From JAFGOM01 sp964605795 (lineage in GTDB: Archaea > Halobacteriota > Methanomicrobia > Methanomicrobiales > Methanospirillaceae), in NCBI GenBank assembly GCA_964605795.1, contig CAZSDZ010000002.1:1-64000 (forward strand): a stretch of 64,000 bases of DNA, written 5' to 3'. The notes beneath the pieces were generated by a model. It was not told where the DNA came from. It saw only the letters and a program-made list of their open reading frames with translations, and made no database searches. The position numbers and the translations under genes are program-made. Positions 1 to 10,140 of the stretch are shown one piece after another. How positions within the stretch are numbered: the stretch's first letter is position 1; every line of letters starts with the position of its first letter.

Positions 1-115
1 TGCTCATCATCACTCATAGTATTACATACATCATGAACCTATACATAACAATTTCTGTTTTTTCTCTCTTGTCAGGCCAGATTACTTATATGGTAGAAGA
101 TTGATATAAAGCGAT

Positions 116-697
116 ATGGATAAGCGTAATCAGTTTGGGGGAATGGAGCAGGAAGCACGGCGCCAGATTCGCATGTTTAAGACGATGAATCAGAGAATAA
201 TCGAACAGGAACGACTCATCCGATTGATTGAACAAGAGACAATAATCCCTGAAATGGCTCAGGATCTTGCAAAAAAGGCGTTATATGCGGACCTTATCGG
301 GAATAAAAAAACCCTTCTTGAGCACCTGTATAATATCATATCGCTTGAATCATCCCTGTTAGTAGAGCTCGATATTGAATTTACCTATATCATCATTGAG
401 AAGAAGTTCCTTGAGATTGATAGGTGTTCATTATGGTTACATGATGAGAATATTCTGCTGCCTGCCGAGATTGGTGTAAAATTCGGTGAGCAGATCAGTG
501 GAACTAGTCCGGTTCATGCACCCGGCCAGATTGTTGAATTTTACAAGGAGGCAGAAAAGCGGTTTGATAGGGAACTTCCGGGAAACCTGCAGCGATGTTC
601 TCTCCTTGTTCTGGAAGAGAAGTATCCCCAGTCATCGTATCACATCACGATCCGGCTTCCTGCATCTATATTAAATGAATATACAATCGAGTTATAA
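116..697 (+). CDS. Hypothetical protein, 193 aa
   Basis: I do not recognise a family. The protein is soluble, with no signal peptide or membrane segment. Residues 1-75 are charged and predicted helical, probably a coiled coil, and the C-terminal half is mixed alpha/beta. The gene ends one base short of the convergently transcribed response regulator, so it is not in the sensory operon. A TATA-like stretch lies about 20-35 bases upstream. A role as a partner of the neighbouring signalling proteins is possible, but only position supports it. Confidence 0.6.
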   Translation: MDKRNQFGGMEQEARRQIRMFKTMNQRIIEQERLIRLIEQETIIPEMAQDLAKKALYADLIGNKKTLLEHLYNIISLESSLLVELDIEFTYIIIEKKFLEIDRCSLWLHDENILLPAEIGVKFGEQISGTSPVHAPGQIVEFYKEAEKRFDRELPGNLQRCSLLVLEEKYPQSSYHITIRLPASILNEYTIEL

Positions 698-698
698 T

Positions 699-1763
699 CT
701 ACTCCAATTCAGTCCCTTTTAGATCAGAGAGGATCCGAACTACTTCTCCACAATAGAGGGATATCTTTCGGAAACGGTAGTTATCCTCAGGGGAAGCAAG
801 AAACTGAATCTCACGCATGCGGTTTATGAGGTCGGAAAGAAGGTACCGGGGAATCAGATCAGTATCTTCACCTGTTGCTTCGGGGCTGTTATAGGCTTTG
901 GGAAGAAGAATAATAGAGATATAGGTGAGGGTGTTATGTATGATAATCGGGTGCATCTCCATGGTTATCTCATTGGTTTTCCCCTGAATAGTATGGGTTC
1001 CGGTTACGCTGATTCGCCTGCCTTTTTGTAATGCAGTCTGGTTCCGGTTGTATGTTGCCTGCATAAAGTCAGGGAAATGCCTGATAGAAACAGTGTTGGT
1101 GTTCGCATCTGCAAGGCCTGCCTTGTGCAGAAAATTCGTACCTGCTTTATTTGAATATACAACCAATCCGGCAGTATCGAAGAGAAATACCGGGTACCTG
1201 ATGGTTGATAAGATCCATCCTGAATATGTGTTAGGATCTCCTTTTCTTTCTGACAGAACCGATACAACGGCCTTTCCCTGCCCCTCAGCCGTGTTGTATC
1301 TCTCCGGGGATGCCTCACTTTCCTTTCCTGCCTGTCTTAAAACAGGAGCTTCAGCAGACCTCTGTTCCCTAACCCCGGCAGCAGCATTGTAGATCTTGTG
1401 TTTATGGATAGTCATCTCGATGTTGCTGTACAGTTCCTTCTCTTTAAAGGGCTTGATGAGGTACCCAAAGGGTCCGGATTCAACCGCTCTTTTTATTGTC
1501 TCATCATCCGAGTGGGCAGTCAGATAAATTATCGGGATATTGTAGAGGGCATAGATCTCTTTTGCAGCCTCGATTCCATCCTTCTCTCCCTGGATCCTGA
1601 TATCCATAAGAATGAGATCCGGTTTTTCATCCCGTGCCATTGCAATGGCCTCCTCGGCATCAAAAGCATTTCCTGCTACATCGTATCCCAGTTCATGAAG
1701 GGTCTTTTCGAGGACTATTGAGTTAACAGCCTCATCCTCAACGATTAGTATCTTTTTTGGCAT
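699..1763 (-). CDS. Response regulator with receiver and PAS-like domain
   Basis: The N-terminal receiver domain (about residues 3-120) has the acidic pocket, a phospho-acceptor Asp54, Thr82 and Lys104. A low-complexity linker follows, then a PAS-like sensor region (about 180-300) and a short tail. There is no DNA-binding or enzymatic output domain, so the protein probably relays signal through protein contacts, as many methanogen receiver-PAS proteins are thought to. It begins 2 bases after the stop of the hybrid kinase, which implies one transcript and a cognate pair. The ligand cannot be read from the sequence. Confidence 0.85.
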   Translation of the reverse strand: MPKKILIVEDEAVNSIVLEKTLHELGYDVAGNAFDAEEAIAMARDEKPDLILMDIRIQGEKDGIEAAKEIYALYNIPIIYLTAHSDDETIKRAVESGPFGYLIKPFKEKELYSNIEMTIHKHKIYNAAAGVREQRSAEAPVLRQAGKESEASPERYNTAEGQGKAVVSVLSERKGDPNTYSGWILSTIRYPVFLFDTAGLVVYSNKAGTNFLHKAGLADANTNTVSIRHFPDFMQATYNRNQTALQKGRRISVTGTHTIQGKTNEITMEMHPIIIHNTLTYISIILLPKAYNSPEATGEDTDLIPRYLLSDLINRMREIQFLASPEDNYRFRKISLYCGEVVRILSDLKGTELE

Positions 1764-1765
1764 AA

Positions 1766-4048
1766 TTATCCTCGTGTTTTTTTAGGGAATGATACCGTAA
1801 TCGTGGTTCCCCCGGTCCCTTCAATGGATACATTCCCTTTTAACTGTCGTGAAAGCCGCCATAATAACTCCATTCCAAGAGATTTCTTTTTTTGTACCCT
1901 GGTTACATCGTCAAGACCGACTCCGTTATCTGCTATTTTCATGATGTAGGAGTCATTATCCTGTTCAAACCGGATTTGTATCGTTTTGTCTTTACTGTTC
2001 TTTGGAAATGCATGTTTTACTGCATTTGTTATGGTCTCATTTAAGATAAGACCGCAGGGGATACAGGTATCGATATCAAGATAGATGTCAGGATCACAAT
2101 CAACATCAAAGGCGATGGCAGTGGTGATACCAGAGTATTCCTGGCTTAAATAATCTACAAGATCCTCAATATACGATTTAATATTGATATTTGCGATATT
2201 TGAGGCGTTATATAACTTCTCATGAATGGATGCCATTGAGTAGACCTGGTTCCTGCAGTTCTGGATAATCTCAGTGATATCCTGATCCCCTTCGGCATAC
2301 AACTGTAATTTGAGTATACCTGATATTATCTGGAGATTGTTCTTGACCCGGTGATGTACTTCCTTTAACAGCAGTTCCTTCTCACGCAGCGATGCAATCG
2401 TCTGCTGTTCATAGATGATACGATCCGTGATATCTGAATACAATAAAAAGACCTCTTTCCCATGGAGAGAATTGGCACGAAACAGGTATGCTTCCCGCCA
2501 TCTCGTCTTATTTCCGCTTGAAAAAGGAATTTTTGGAAGGAATTTTGGTTTCCCGTCCTCTATGATTGTTTCTCCTGCTTCCCGCATCGATTGTGCAGAT
2601 GGATTGGTAAAGATATCAAAAAAACTCATGCCAACCAGCTCACTGCGGGTTTTATTCTCCATCTTCTCGGCCGAGGAATTGAGATCGAGCAAAACCAGGT
2701 CTCTCTTTCTTTCATCAACCGAAAAGATTGCTGCACCGCTGTTCATATGGGAGAAGAGCAATTTCAGCCTCTTCTCACTGATATGCAGGGAATCGTGCAG
2801 CTGCTTCTCTTTTGTGTTATCAAAGATAAACCCTTCAATAGAAGAGAGATTTCCATCAGGAGAATAAACTCCCCTCCCCTGTTCCATGACCGAGTGTATC
2901 TTCCCGCTTCGGGATTGTATGCGGTACGTCAGTTTAAACTGTGATTTCCTGGCGATGGCATCATCGATGATAGTCATGATACGATCCCGGTCTTTTTCGT
3001 GGATGAGATCGCCGTATGCAATCGAATGGGTCAGTTCATCTGAAGCATACCCGGTGAGAGGGAGGCAGCCGTCACTGACAAAATGCATGGTTCGTTTCTG
3101 ATCGTGACTGCAGGAGTAGGCCATTCCCGGGAGATTTCCAAGAAGGGTCGACATCTTTCGTTCGCTCTCAACGAGTGCATGCTCTTTCTGCCATTCGACG
3201 ATATGACTTGCCATCTGCACGATGGTACTCTCAAGGTGGTAGGTAATATCTGATTGAATCTGATATCCTTCTTCAACGGTTGCAAGATGTACAAGGCCGA
3301 TTGGTGCATCATGGTGAATGATAGGATAGAAGATATCTGCAGCGTATTTTATGTCGGAGAGGGTGAGATCGTTTTTTCCATCCCTGTCTTTATTTCCCAT
3401 ACCGTAGACCGGGACTTTATCCTTCATGATCCTGGTTATGGCAGCAATAAAACCTTCCTGCTTCTCTTTTGCCAGATATTCTTTTCCAAATCCGATATGG
3501 TATGCAAGAGAAAGGTTTTTTTCCGTTGCGTTATTGAGATATATCGCTCCGCTCGTCATGCCTGTTATCTCGATGCATGCCCGGGTACATGCAGAGATGA
3601 TGGTGTCACGCTCCTTTACACTTGTGCAGGTAATAGCGAGATCCCGCTGTATGCGTAACACTTTTTCAGCACGGGAGTGTTCAACTGCAAGGGTTATCTT
3701 GTTTGCAAGATCGGCAAAGGCAACGCCGGGGACTGCGTCCTTTTGGACGTAAAAACTAACACCGAGATTCAAGGCCTGAACAACCATCTCTTCCCGGTCT
3801 TTTATGGTAAAGAGGATAAACGGAATCGTATATCCCTTTTCCCGGATTATTCGCAGCAGATCAAATCCGGTATATTGTGGCATTGCATAATCAGAGACGA
3901 TTGCATCGTAGTCATGCATTGAGAGTTGGATAAGGGCATCATCGACAGAATTTGAGGTGTCCACCTCCAGGTTGTGTTTTGTTTTTAGAATGTGCCTGGC
4001 AATCTCAAGGATGGCATCATCGTCATCGACCAGTAATACGTGCGTCAT
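1766..4048 (-). CDS. Hybrid sensor histidine kinase REC-GAF-PAS-PAS-HisKA_2-HATPase
   Basis: Domains in order are a receiver (1-120, Asp53), a GAF region (about 140-290), two PAS domains (about 300-420 and 425-545), a HisKA_2-type dimerisation helix with the HHRVKNNL box (His565/566) and an HATPase (N-box Asn670/Asn675, G1 box DNGVG at 707-711). There are no membrane segments, so sensing is cytoplasmic. A receiver at the N-terminus suggests it acts downstream of another kinase in a phosphorelay. It is the first gene of an operon with the receiver-PAS protein. The 238 bases upstream are AT-rich and should hold the promoter. Confidence 0.88.
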   Translation of the reverse strand: MTHVLLVDDDDAILEIARHILKTKHNLEVDTSNSVDDALIQLSMHDYDAIVSDYAMPQYTGFDLLRIIREKGYTIPFILFTIKDREEMVVQALNLGVSFYVQKDAVPGVAFADLANKITLAVEHSRAEKVLRIQRDLAITCTSVKERDTIISACTRACIEITGMTSGAIYLNNATEKNLSLAYHIGFGKEYLAKEKQEGFIAAITRIMKDKVPVYGMGNKDRDGKNDLTLSDIKYAADIFYPIIHHDAPIGLVHLATVEEGYQIQSDITYHLESTIVQMASHIVEWQKEHALVESERKMSTLLGNLPGMAYSCSHDQKRTMHFVSDGCLPLTGYASDELTHSIAYGDLIHEKDRDRIMTIIDDAIARKSQFKLTYRIQSRSGKIHSVMEQGRGVYSPDGNLSSIEGFIFDNTKEKQLHDSLHISEKRLKLLFSHMNSGAAIFSVDERKRDLVLLDLNSSAEKMENKTRSELVGMSFFDIFTNPSAQSMREAGETIIEDGKPKFLPKIPFSSGNKTRWREAYLFRANSLHGKEVFLLYSDITDRIIYEQQTIASLREKELLLKEVHHRVKNNLQIISGILKLQLYAEGDQDITEIIQNCRNQVYSMASIHEKLYNASNIANINIKSYIEDLVDYLSQEYSGITTAIAFDVDCDPDIYLDIDTCIPCGLILNETITNAVKHAFPKNSKDKTIQIRFEQDNDSYIMKIADNGVGLDDVTRVQKKKSLGMELLWRLSRQLKGNVSIEGTGGTTITVSFPKKTRG

Positions 4049-4286
4049 ATTTTCTCCTGATATTGATTGCTATGCTATCTCTTAAAAATGGGGATGGATA
4101 TTTCTTTTACACGACAAATTGGATTTTTCATCTCATACAATTCTGAAAATTTTTTCTTTTATATCATCTATACTGTTTTTTTAAGTTTTTTCTTGAAACG
4201 AAAAAAAACAAAATTTACGATTGATATGAAAATATCTGGAAAAACTTTTTCCAATCGTATACCTGTAAACGGTTATAAGAATTTAA

Positions 4287-4850
4287 CTACAATGATTTCA
4301 GTAATCCGGCAACGCTTATCCAGAGGACCAGATCGGTCTTTTCAGTCCCGTTCTCAATAACCTTCTTCTTGATGATGCCGGTTATCTGTTCTTTTTCACC
4401 ACCACTCTGCATCGATTTGTCTATCTGGCTCTTCTGATAGGTTGATACGGCAAGAACATCGTCCACGATAACCCCGATCTTTGATCTGGTGATCCGGTTG
4501 TCAAGGACAATAATTCGTGAATCAGTCAATTTATTTGCAGAACTGCCTTTTTTTGAAGAAATTCCAAGTATCCGCTTGATATCAATGATGGTTGTAATCT
4601 CCCCCCTCAGATCGATGATTCCCTTGATACATGCAGAGGTATTGGGTAACTTGGTGATACGAACGTACTCTACAACCTCTTTTACCTCAAAGAGATTAAA
4701 GGCATACAGATCCGACTCCAGAAGAAACTCAACGACCTGTACCGATTCTTCAGTCTGGTTCTCATTGCCCTTTGGCATACTTTTTTGCATTTTCTGCCTG
4801 GCCTCTTCTAACAGGCTGTTCATCTCATCAAGAAGGACAGGTTGAACCAT
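4287..4850 (-). CDS. cheW: CheW-like chemotaxis scaffold protein
   Basis: A CheW domain occupies about residues 35-180. It includes the EVKEVVEY strand region, the GIIDLRGEITTIIDI segment and a late VDDVL motif, all typical of CheW, which links chemoreceptors to CheA. The extra charged N-terminus of about 35 residues is longer than in minimal CheW (about 150 aa). No cheA or receptor gene is in the window, so it either serves a remote chemotaxis cluster or a local signalling assembly. It lies upstream of, and on the same strand as, the hybrid kinase, but a 238-base gap argues for separate promoters. Confidence 0.85.
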   Translation of the reverse strand: MVQPVLLDEMNSLLEEARQKMQKSMPKGNENQTEESVQVVEFLLESDLYAFNLFEVKEVVEYVRITKLPNTSACIKGIIDLRGEITTIIDIKRILGISSKKGSSANKLTDSRIIVLDNRITRSKIGVIVDDVLAVSTYQKSQIDKSMQSGGEKEQITGIIKKKVIENGTEKTDLVLWISVAGLLKSL

Positions 4851-5024
4851 ATATCAACTCTTTGTTCTTCGATTATATGAAATTGTTTACGTTTCGATGG
4901 TTTTTCCCTGATAATAAAAAATCCGGGGATGAGATCCAGTTCCAAGAATTGCACTCGTGAAAAACGGTGTGAAAAAAATACCGGGTATCAAAATAAAAAA
5001 AAGAGAAATCGGGCGATACAGCTA

Positions 5025-6308
5025 TCATGAGCAGAAAACACATCTGCTCAGTTTTATCTGTCGCACAACGATATTATTCTCTTCGTCCAGTTCGAGGACA
5101 CCGGTACAGGGATCAGGACAGGGATCGATGACCGCGATAATATAATACGTTCCAAACGGATAGGAATCAGGTATCGGGAGTGCAAGGGTCTCTGTCAGTT
5201 GTTCACCCGGACAGATAGATCCCGCATTCCATTGCCCGATTACGAGTGCATTGGAATCATACTGCGATACACGGGAGATGTAATACATAACAACAACATC
5301 ATCAGCACAGATATTTCCCTGGTTGCCGATGGTATTTGTTACGGTTATCGTCCCGCCTACATTGGCGCAATCAGGGACTGAAAACTGCTGATGGAAGAGA
5401 TCCGGCAAGGGAGCGTCAGGGCTGTACCTGATATAGATCTGTTGCGGGCTTGTCCAGGTATATCCACGAAAACCGGTTACTCCGACAGCATCAAGATATG
5501 CGGTAAGGTAATAGTATCCAGGGGTGATAAGGTCCGGGATCTTCATTACTTTCTGAATGGTCCGGGACTCTCCCGGCATTACCCGCATCTCTTTCCAATC
5601 CCCGAGGTACTTCTCTTTTGGAGCGCTGGCCGGATTTTTCGAGAGATAATAGGTGATCTGGGTTACCGGGATCATGCTGCCCAACCCGTTATAGAGGGTA
5701 GCAATCGGGGTATAGCCCTCCCCGATAAATCCCGCGGGTTCATACAAAACATTCGAGAGGATGAGTGTCCCGGGCATGGGAGCAGGAGAGACAGCAACGG
5801 GAGGGACAGGGGTAGGAACAGGAGGCATATATCCACTCGTTTGTGCTGCTTGTACTGTAACCGGATTATTATTATACCAGATATTATTGGTTCGTATCTC
5901 ATAGGGAAGCGCCTGTTCTTCATCGATGTATTTGAAAAAAAAATATGTTCCCGGTTGAATGGTCAGGGGGATATCAACAGAGGTCCTGGCAGTAATCTTC
6001 TCTCCTTTATCTAGTCCCTCGATCTCCTGGGATCCGATCTGAACGGATCTGCTATCCAACTCAGTATCAGGAGAAAGATAGTAGGTGACCGTAAAGGGAC
6101 CGGTACCAGAGGTACCCTCATTGATCAGTTTATCAGTAATGGCTAGGGCAGATCCTACTGTTACGGTTGTTGGAATATCGGTCCCAAGACTTGTTATATC
6201 GGTAACCTGGCTCTGATAGCTGGTCTGGCTGGGAGCTCCGGATACCGGAAAACCTGCCCCTGATATCAGGCAGAGGAGTACAAACGTAAAAATCATCAGA
6301 TGCTTCAT
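5025..6308 (-). CDS. Secreted CARDB-repeat surface protein
   Basis: The chosen start gives MKHLMIFTFVLLCLISGAG, a clear signal peptide. Upstream in-frame codons would bury it, so the longer form is rejected. The mature protein carries three CARDB-type beta-sandwich repeats (about residues 40-140, 180-300 and 320-425), recognised by the repeated 'TYYLSPD / YYISR', 'G.Y.L.A.ID' and 'E.NN' elements. A Pro-rich linker separates the first two. CARDB domains are adhesive modules of archaeal cell-surface proteins. No PGF-CTERM-like sorting tail is visible at the C-terminus. It is transcribed divergently from the cyclo-ligase gene. Confidence 0.8.
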   Translation of the reverse strand: MKHLMIFTFVLLCLISGAGFPVSGAPSQTSYQSQVTDITSLGTDIPTTVTVGSALAITDKLINEGTSGTGPFTVTYYLSPDTELDSRSVQIGSQEIEGLDKGEKITARTSVDIPLTIQPGTYFFFKYIDEEQALPYEIRTNNIWYNNNPVTVQAAQTSGYMPPVPTPVPPVAVSPAPMPGTLILSNVLYEPAGFIGEGYTPIATLYNGLGSMIPVTQITYYLSKNPASAPKEKYLGDWKEMRVMPGESRTIQKVMKIPDLITPGYYYLTAYLDAVGVTGFRGYTWTSPQQIYIRYSPDAPLPDLFHQQFSVPDCANVGGTITVTNTIGNQGNICADDVVVMYYISRVSQYDSNALVIGQWNAGSICPGEQLTETLALPIPDSYPFGTYYIIAVIDPCPDPCTGVLELDEENNIVVRQIKLSRCVFCS

Positions 6309-6541
6309 GGGAGAGTCTTTTTGAGTTACACCAGATATAGTTTCTGGAGATACGAGTAGGAATACCGATCGGTCTTTTGTTAGAGAATGATATCCATCTT
6401 TCATCCCTTTTCTTTCCAGAAAAAAAACCGATACGGTTCTGCCGATTGTATACTCCATGGTTATCTCTGCCCGATGAGAGAGATCCAAATCGTTGGAATG
6501 GAAATACTTACCATTTCACAGATCTAATCTCTTCATGCGAC

Positions 6542-7123
6542 ATGTATATCAACAAGGAAGTTCTCCGGGATCAGCTCCGGGAACGGCGGTGTTCCCTCTC
6601 ATGCGTGGAACGCAGCGTTTATAGTGAATCAATCTGCACGACCGCATTAACCTGCATTAATGGCAATGAAACCATCATGACGTACGTGGCCAAGGAACTC
6701 GAGGTTGGAACGATCCCTCTTATTAAGGAGTTATTGAGCAGGATGGTTCCCATTATCGTCCCTATCATTATACCAAGAGATAAAAGCCTGAAGCTTTCGT
6801 ATGTTACGGATATATCTGACCTGGTTCCCAGCACATTTCAGGTACCCGAACCGGTCGGAAAAGAGATACCTGCACCTTCAGAAGAGATTACAACGGCATT
6901 TATCCCCATGCTTGGATTTGACCGGAATGGTTCACGTCTGGGTTACGGTGCCGGTTATTTTGATAGGTTTCTCTCGCACAACCGACACATAAAAAAGATA
7001 GGTCTTGCTTTTTCCTGCCAGGAGATGGTTTTCCTTCCCGTATACCGAAATGATATCTGCATGGATATGGTAATCACTGAAAAAGAGATAATAATTCCCG
7101 GTAAACGGCATTCATGGCAATAA
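6542..7123 (+). CDS. 5-formyltetrahydrofolate cyclo-ligase family protein
   Basis: At about 193 aa it matches the family length when started at the ATG before YINKEVLRDQLRERR. The N-terminal R(Q/E)xxRxxR-type helix, the VPEPVGKEI segment and the late GYGAGYFDRFL phosphate-binding loop are diagnostic of 5-formyl-THF cyclo-ligase (MTHFS), which uses ATP to close 5-formyl-folates to methenyl forms. In methanogens the natural substrate may be a tetrahydromethanopterin derivative, and that is inference. Its 3' end overlaps the start of the Cdc48 gene by 10 bases, which implies co-transcription. Confidence 0.85.
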   Translation: MYINKEVLRDQLRERRCSLSCVERSVYSESICTTALTCINGNETIMTYVAKELEVGTIPLIKELLSRMVPIIVPIIIPRDKSLKLSYVTDISDLVPSTFQVPEPVGKEIPAPSEEITTAFIPMLGFDRNGSRLGYGAGYFDRFLSHNRHIKKIGLAFSCQEMVFLPVYRNDICMDMVITEKEIIIPGKRHSWQ

Positions 7124-9516
7124 ATTCTGTGAACCTGGTAGTAATCGATGCTTTGTATACTGATAGTGGGAAAGGGATTGCCCGGCTCGATCTAGATACC
7201 ATGCGGGCTCTTGATTGTGTTAATGGTGATTGTATCGATATCAGGGGGCATAAAAATATTCCTGCAATCGTCTGGAATGCCGAAAGTAAGACCCAGAAAA
7301 AGACTGAAATTGCAATAGACGAAGAGATCCGTTCAAATGCAGGGTGTGGCATCGGTGACAGAGTCATTATCAGAAAAACCCGAATATTCGAGGCAGAAAA
7401 GGTAACATTACAGCCGGTTACCTCTGTACATCTTACCAATCCCGAATCATATGTTGCAAAAAAAGTACAGGGAAGACCGGTAATATCCGGACAAGCAGTT
7501 CCCATTGATCTTCTTGGAACAACAATCCCTTTTGTCGTCACTCGCGTTGATCCCCATGGGGTAGGAATCGTCTCCTCTAAAACGAAGATTGATGTTATTT
7601 TAGAACCGAAACCTCCCGTTGTATTGTCCGATGATAATCATGCCGTTCATTACGAGGACATTGGAGGATTATCACGGGAGATAAGTCTTATCAGGGAGAT
7701 TGTCGAGATACCCCTTACCTATCCGGATGTCTTTACCAGGATAGGAATCGATCCTCCTAAAGGTGTTCTTTTATATGGGCCTCCCGGGACAGGGAAAACG
7801 TTACTGGCCCGTGCCGTAGCAGGCGAGGTTGATGCTTTCTTCTGTACCCTCTCAGGACCGGAAGTAATGAGCAGGTATTATGGAGATTCTGAAAAACGGA
7901 TACGGGATATCTTTGAGGAGGCAGAAAAAAAAGCACCATCCATCATTTTTATTGACGAGATTGATTCGATTGCACCCAAAAGACTCGAGACGTTCGGCGA
8001 GGTGGAACGTCGCGTCACTGCTCAACTGCTCACCATGATGGACGGACTCTCAAAAAGGGGTCAGGTGGTGGTCATTGCAGCAACAAACATCCCCGATGCG
8101 ATAGACCCGGCTTTACGAAGGGGAGGCCGGTTTGATCGTGAGATTGAGATTGGCATTCCTGACAAAGCAGGCCGCTTAGAGATATATCGTGTCCATTCGC
8201 AAAAGATGCCACTCTCTGATGACGTTATCCTCGAGGACTGGGCAGAGACAAGTTATGGTTTTGTTGGCGCAGATATCGCCCTTCATTGTAAAGAAGCTGC
8301 AATGCATGCGATACGGGCTCGAATTACCGCCTCTACCGGCGAAATCGGTACAGCAGGAACTAATATACAGGATCTCATGATCCATGCTGCCGACTTTGCA
8401 GCAGCCAGGCGTATTGTCGAACCGTCAGGCATGCGGGAACTCACCGTAGAAATCCCTGATATCTCATGGGAGCAGGTAGCAGGACTATCAGGGGTAAAAA
8501 ATGAGATTGTAAAGATTATTGAATGGCCTTTGCAGATGCCTGACCTGTATTCGGCACTATCTCTCTCCCCTCCCAAAGGATTGTTACTCTTCGGTCCTCC
8601 TGGTGTCGGAAAAACATTACTGGTAAAGGCGATTGCAAACCGGACACAGAAAAATTTCATCTCAATAAAAGGCCCCGAACTTCTCTCCAGGCTTGTCGGC
8701 GAATCTGAACAGAAGGTTCGTGAGGCATTCAGAAAAGCGAGGCTGGCTGCGCCCAGTATCATATTCTTTGACGAGATAGATTCCCTGGTTCACCGGAGAG
8801 GATCAGATCTCCTTTCCCGGGTGACCGAGAGTGTATTATCCCAGATCCTGACCGAGATGGACGGAATCGAGGAGTTATCTGATGTTATGGTCATCGCTGC
8901 CACAAATCGCCCTGATATCCTGGATCCTGCTATTTTACGGGCAGGTCGTATAGAAAAGCATATCTATGTCCCCCCTCCGGGTGTAACAGAACGAAGAGAG
9001 ATACTCACCCGGTATCTCTCTGATGTACAGGAATTCACCTCTCCAGATGTTTCGATTCCAGAGATTGCTGAATCGATGCGGTTTTATGTTGGTGCTGATA
9101 TCGAGGCCTTTGTCAGGGAGTTAAAGATAGCGGCCCTGTCTGATTATATAAAACAGGAGGGAAAGAGTGAGATCTCCCCTTCGCACCCTCCTGTTCTTAT
9201 CTATCCTCATCATGTAAAAGAAGTGCTTGGAGCCGGGAAAGGAACGCTCGATGATCACTCCTTAGAACTTCTTGAGCAGAAGGGATGGGGACTGCTCTAT
9301 CCTCAAGCGGTGCAGGATCTTCTCAATTATGCCGTATCGGTAATTCATATGGCAGAAGAGTTAAACAGAGAAAAAAACGATTCGGAGTTCAGGGAGGTTG
9401 TAATTTCCCTTCGGGAATCTGTGTTCTGGGGCAGGGATGATATCCACGCCATAGAAGCAAGGGCAAAACAGGTTCTCTTATTATGTAACAGGCATACCGG
9501 AGATTCACTGCAATAA
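7114..9516 (+). CDS. cdc48: Cdc48/VCP-family double AAA+ ATPase
   Basis: This is an unfoldase/segregase that extracts and unfolds proteins for degradation or recycling. The N domain (1-165) has double-psi barrel features. D1 has Walker A GPPGTGKT (222-229) and Walker B IIFIDEID (277-284). D2 has Walker A GPPGVGKT (494-501) and Walker B IIFFDEID (549-556). Arginine-finger segments RGGRFD and RAGRIE are present. About 100 residues follow the D2 lid, more than in compact archaeal versions, and contain helical segments with no recognised motif. It overlaps the preceding cyclo-ligase gene by 10 bases. Confidence 0.95.
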   Translation: MAINSVNLVVIDALYTDSGKGIARLDLDTMRALDCVNGDCIDIRGHKNIPAIVWNAESKTQKKTEIAIDEEIRSNAGCGIGDRVIIRKTRIFEAEKVTLQPVTSVHLTNPESYVAKKVQGRPVISGQAVPIDLLGTTIPFVVTRVDPHGVGIVSSKTKIDVILEPKPPVVLSDDNHAVHYEDIGGLSREISLIREIVEIPLTYPDVFTRIGIDPPKGVLLYGPPGTGKTLLARAVAGEVDAFFCTLSGPEVMSRYYGDSEKRIRDIFEEAEKKAPSIIFIDEIDSIAPKRLETFGEVERRVTAQLLTMMDGLSKRGQVVVIAATNIPDAIDPALRRGGRFDREIEIGIPDKAGRLEIYRVHSQKMPLSDDVILEDWAETSYGFVGADIALHCKEAAMHAIRARITASTGEIGTAGTNIQDLMIHAADFAAARRIVEPSGMRELTVEIPDISWEQVAGLSGVKNEIVKIIEWPLQMPDLYSALSLSPPKGLLLFGPPGVGKTLLVKAIANRTQKNFISIKGPELLSRLVGESEQKVREAFRKARLAAPSIIFFDEIDSLVHRRGSDLLSRVTESVLSQILTEMDGIEELSDVMVIAATNRPDILDPAILRAGRIEKHIYVPPPGVTERREILTRYLSDVQEFTSPDVSIPEIAESMRFYVGADIEAFVRELKIAALSDYIKQEGKSEISPSHPPVLIYPHHVKEVLGAGKGTLDDHSLELLEQKGWGLLYPQAVQDLLNYAVSVIHMAEELNREKNDSEFREVVISLRESVFWGRDDIHAIEARAKQVLLLCNRHTGDSLQ

Positions 9517-10140
9517 ATCCGGGTTTATAAAACATTCTGAAACAATGATGATACAGCCAGTGCTTTTTCCACAGACAGAGAGACAACGAGTGCTACAAGA
9601 TCCCGGGTCTGTGATAATCAGCTTTCAAGTGCGAGTTGAGTTACCCTGCTTTCTGCTAAAATGCAGATAATATATCAGCACTTTCAGAAGCGCGTCTGCA
9701 TTTCTCATGTTCTTTCTTAACCCTGGTAGAGATTGGTATCTCTAAAAGATAGGATCATTGTTCAATCGAATAAGAGGACCGGATATCATATTCTTCGGTA
9801 AATGGGATACATAATCACCATCGTGATTACTACCTACCGTTGCTATAAATTTGAAACAGATCACAAACATCCGAGTAATAGATATTCTATCCTTACGGCC
9901 TCATTGAATTTGAAGAGAAGGAAGAAGATATTTGTACCGTATTATACCAACCATAATGAGGAACCGGGGAGCTTACAACAGTCAGAGTGTACTGAAAGGG
10001 AACCATTAATGAATGAAACGATCACAATAATAATGCGCTTTATGCTGAAGTACAAAAACAATTCAATGATAAGAAATATCATCAAAAACCTGAAACGAAC
10101 AATGTCAGTCTATGGATGAATGGTTGGGGATCTTGGGATA
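9517..10140. other. Intergenic stretch of about 620 bases, no convincing gene
   Basis: The region between cdc48 and the Hsp20 gene holds only a low-quality reading frame (9802-10119) with no family resemblance and basic, Asn/Ile-rich composition typical of AT-rich spacer. A short hairpin (gagattggtatctc) lies near 9728. The Hsp20 promoter presumably lies in the last 200 bases. I see no tRNA, repeat or riboswitch. Confidence 0.5.

Noticed and set aside
9802..10119. 105-residue open frame before Hsp20
   Set aside because: No family, biased composition and no good SD; it looks like spacer.
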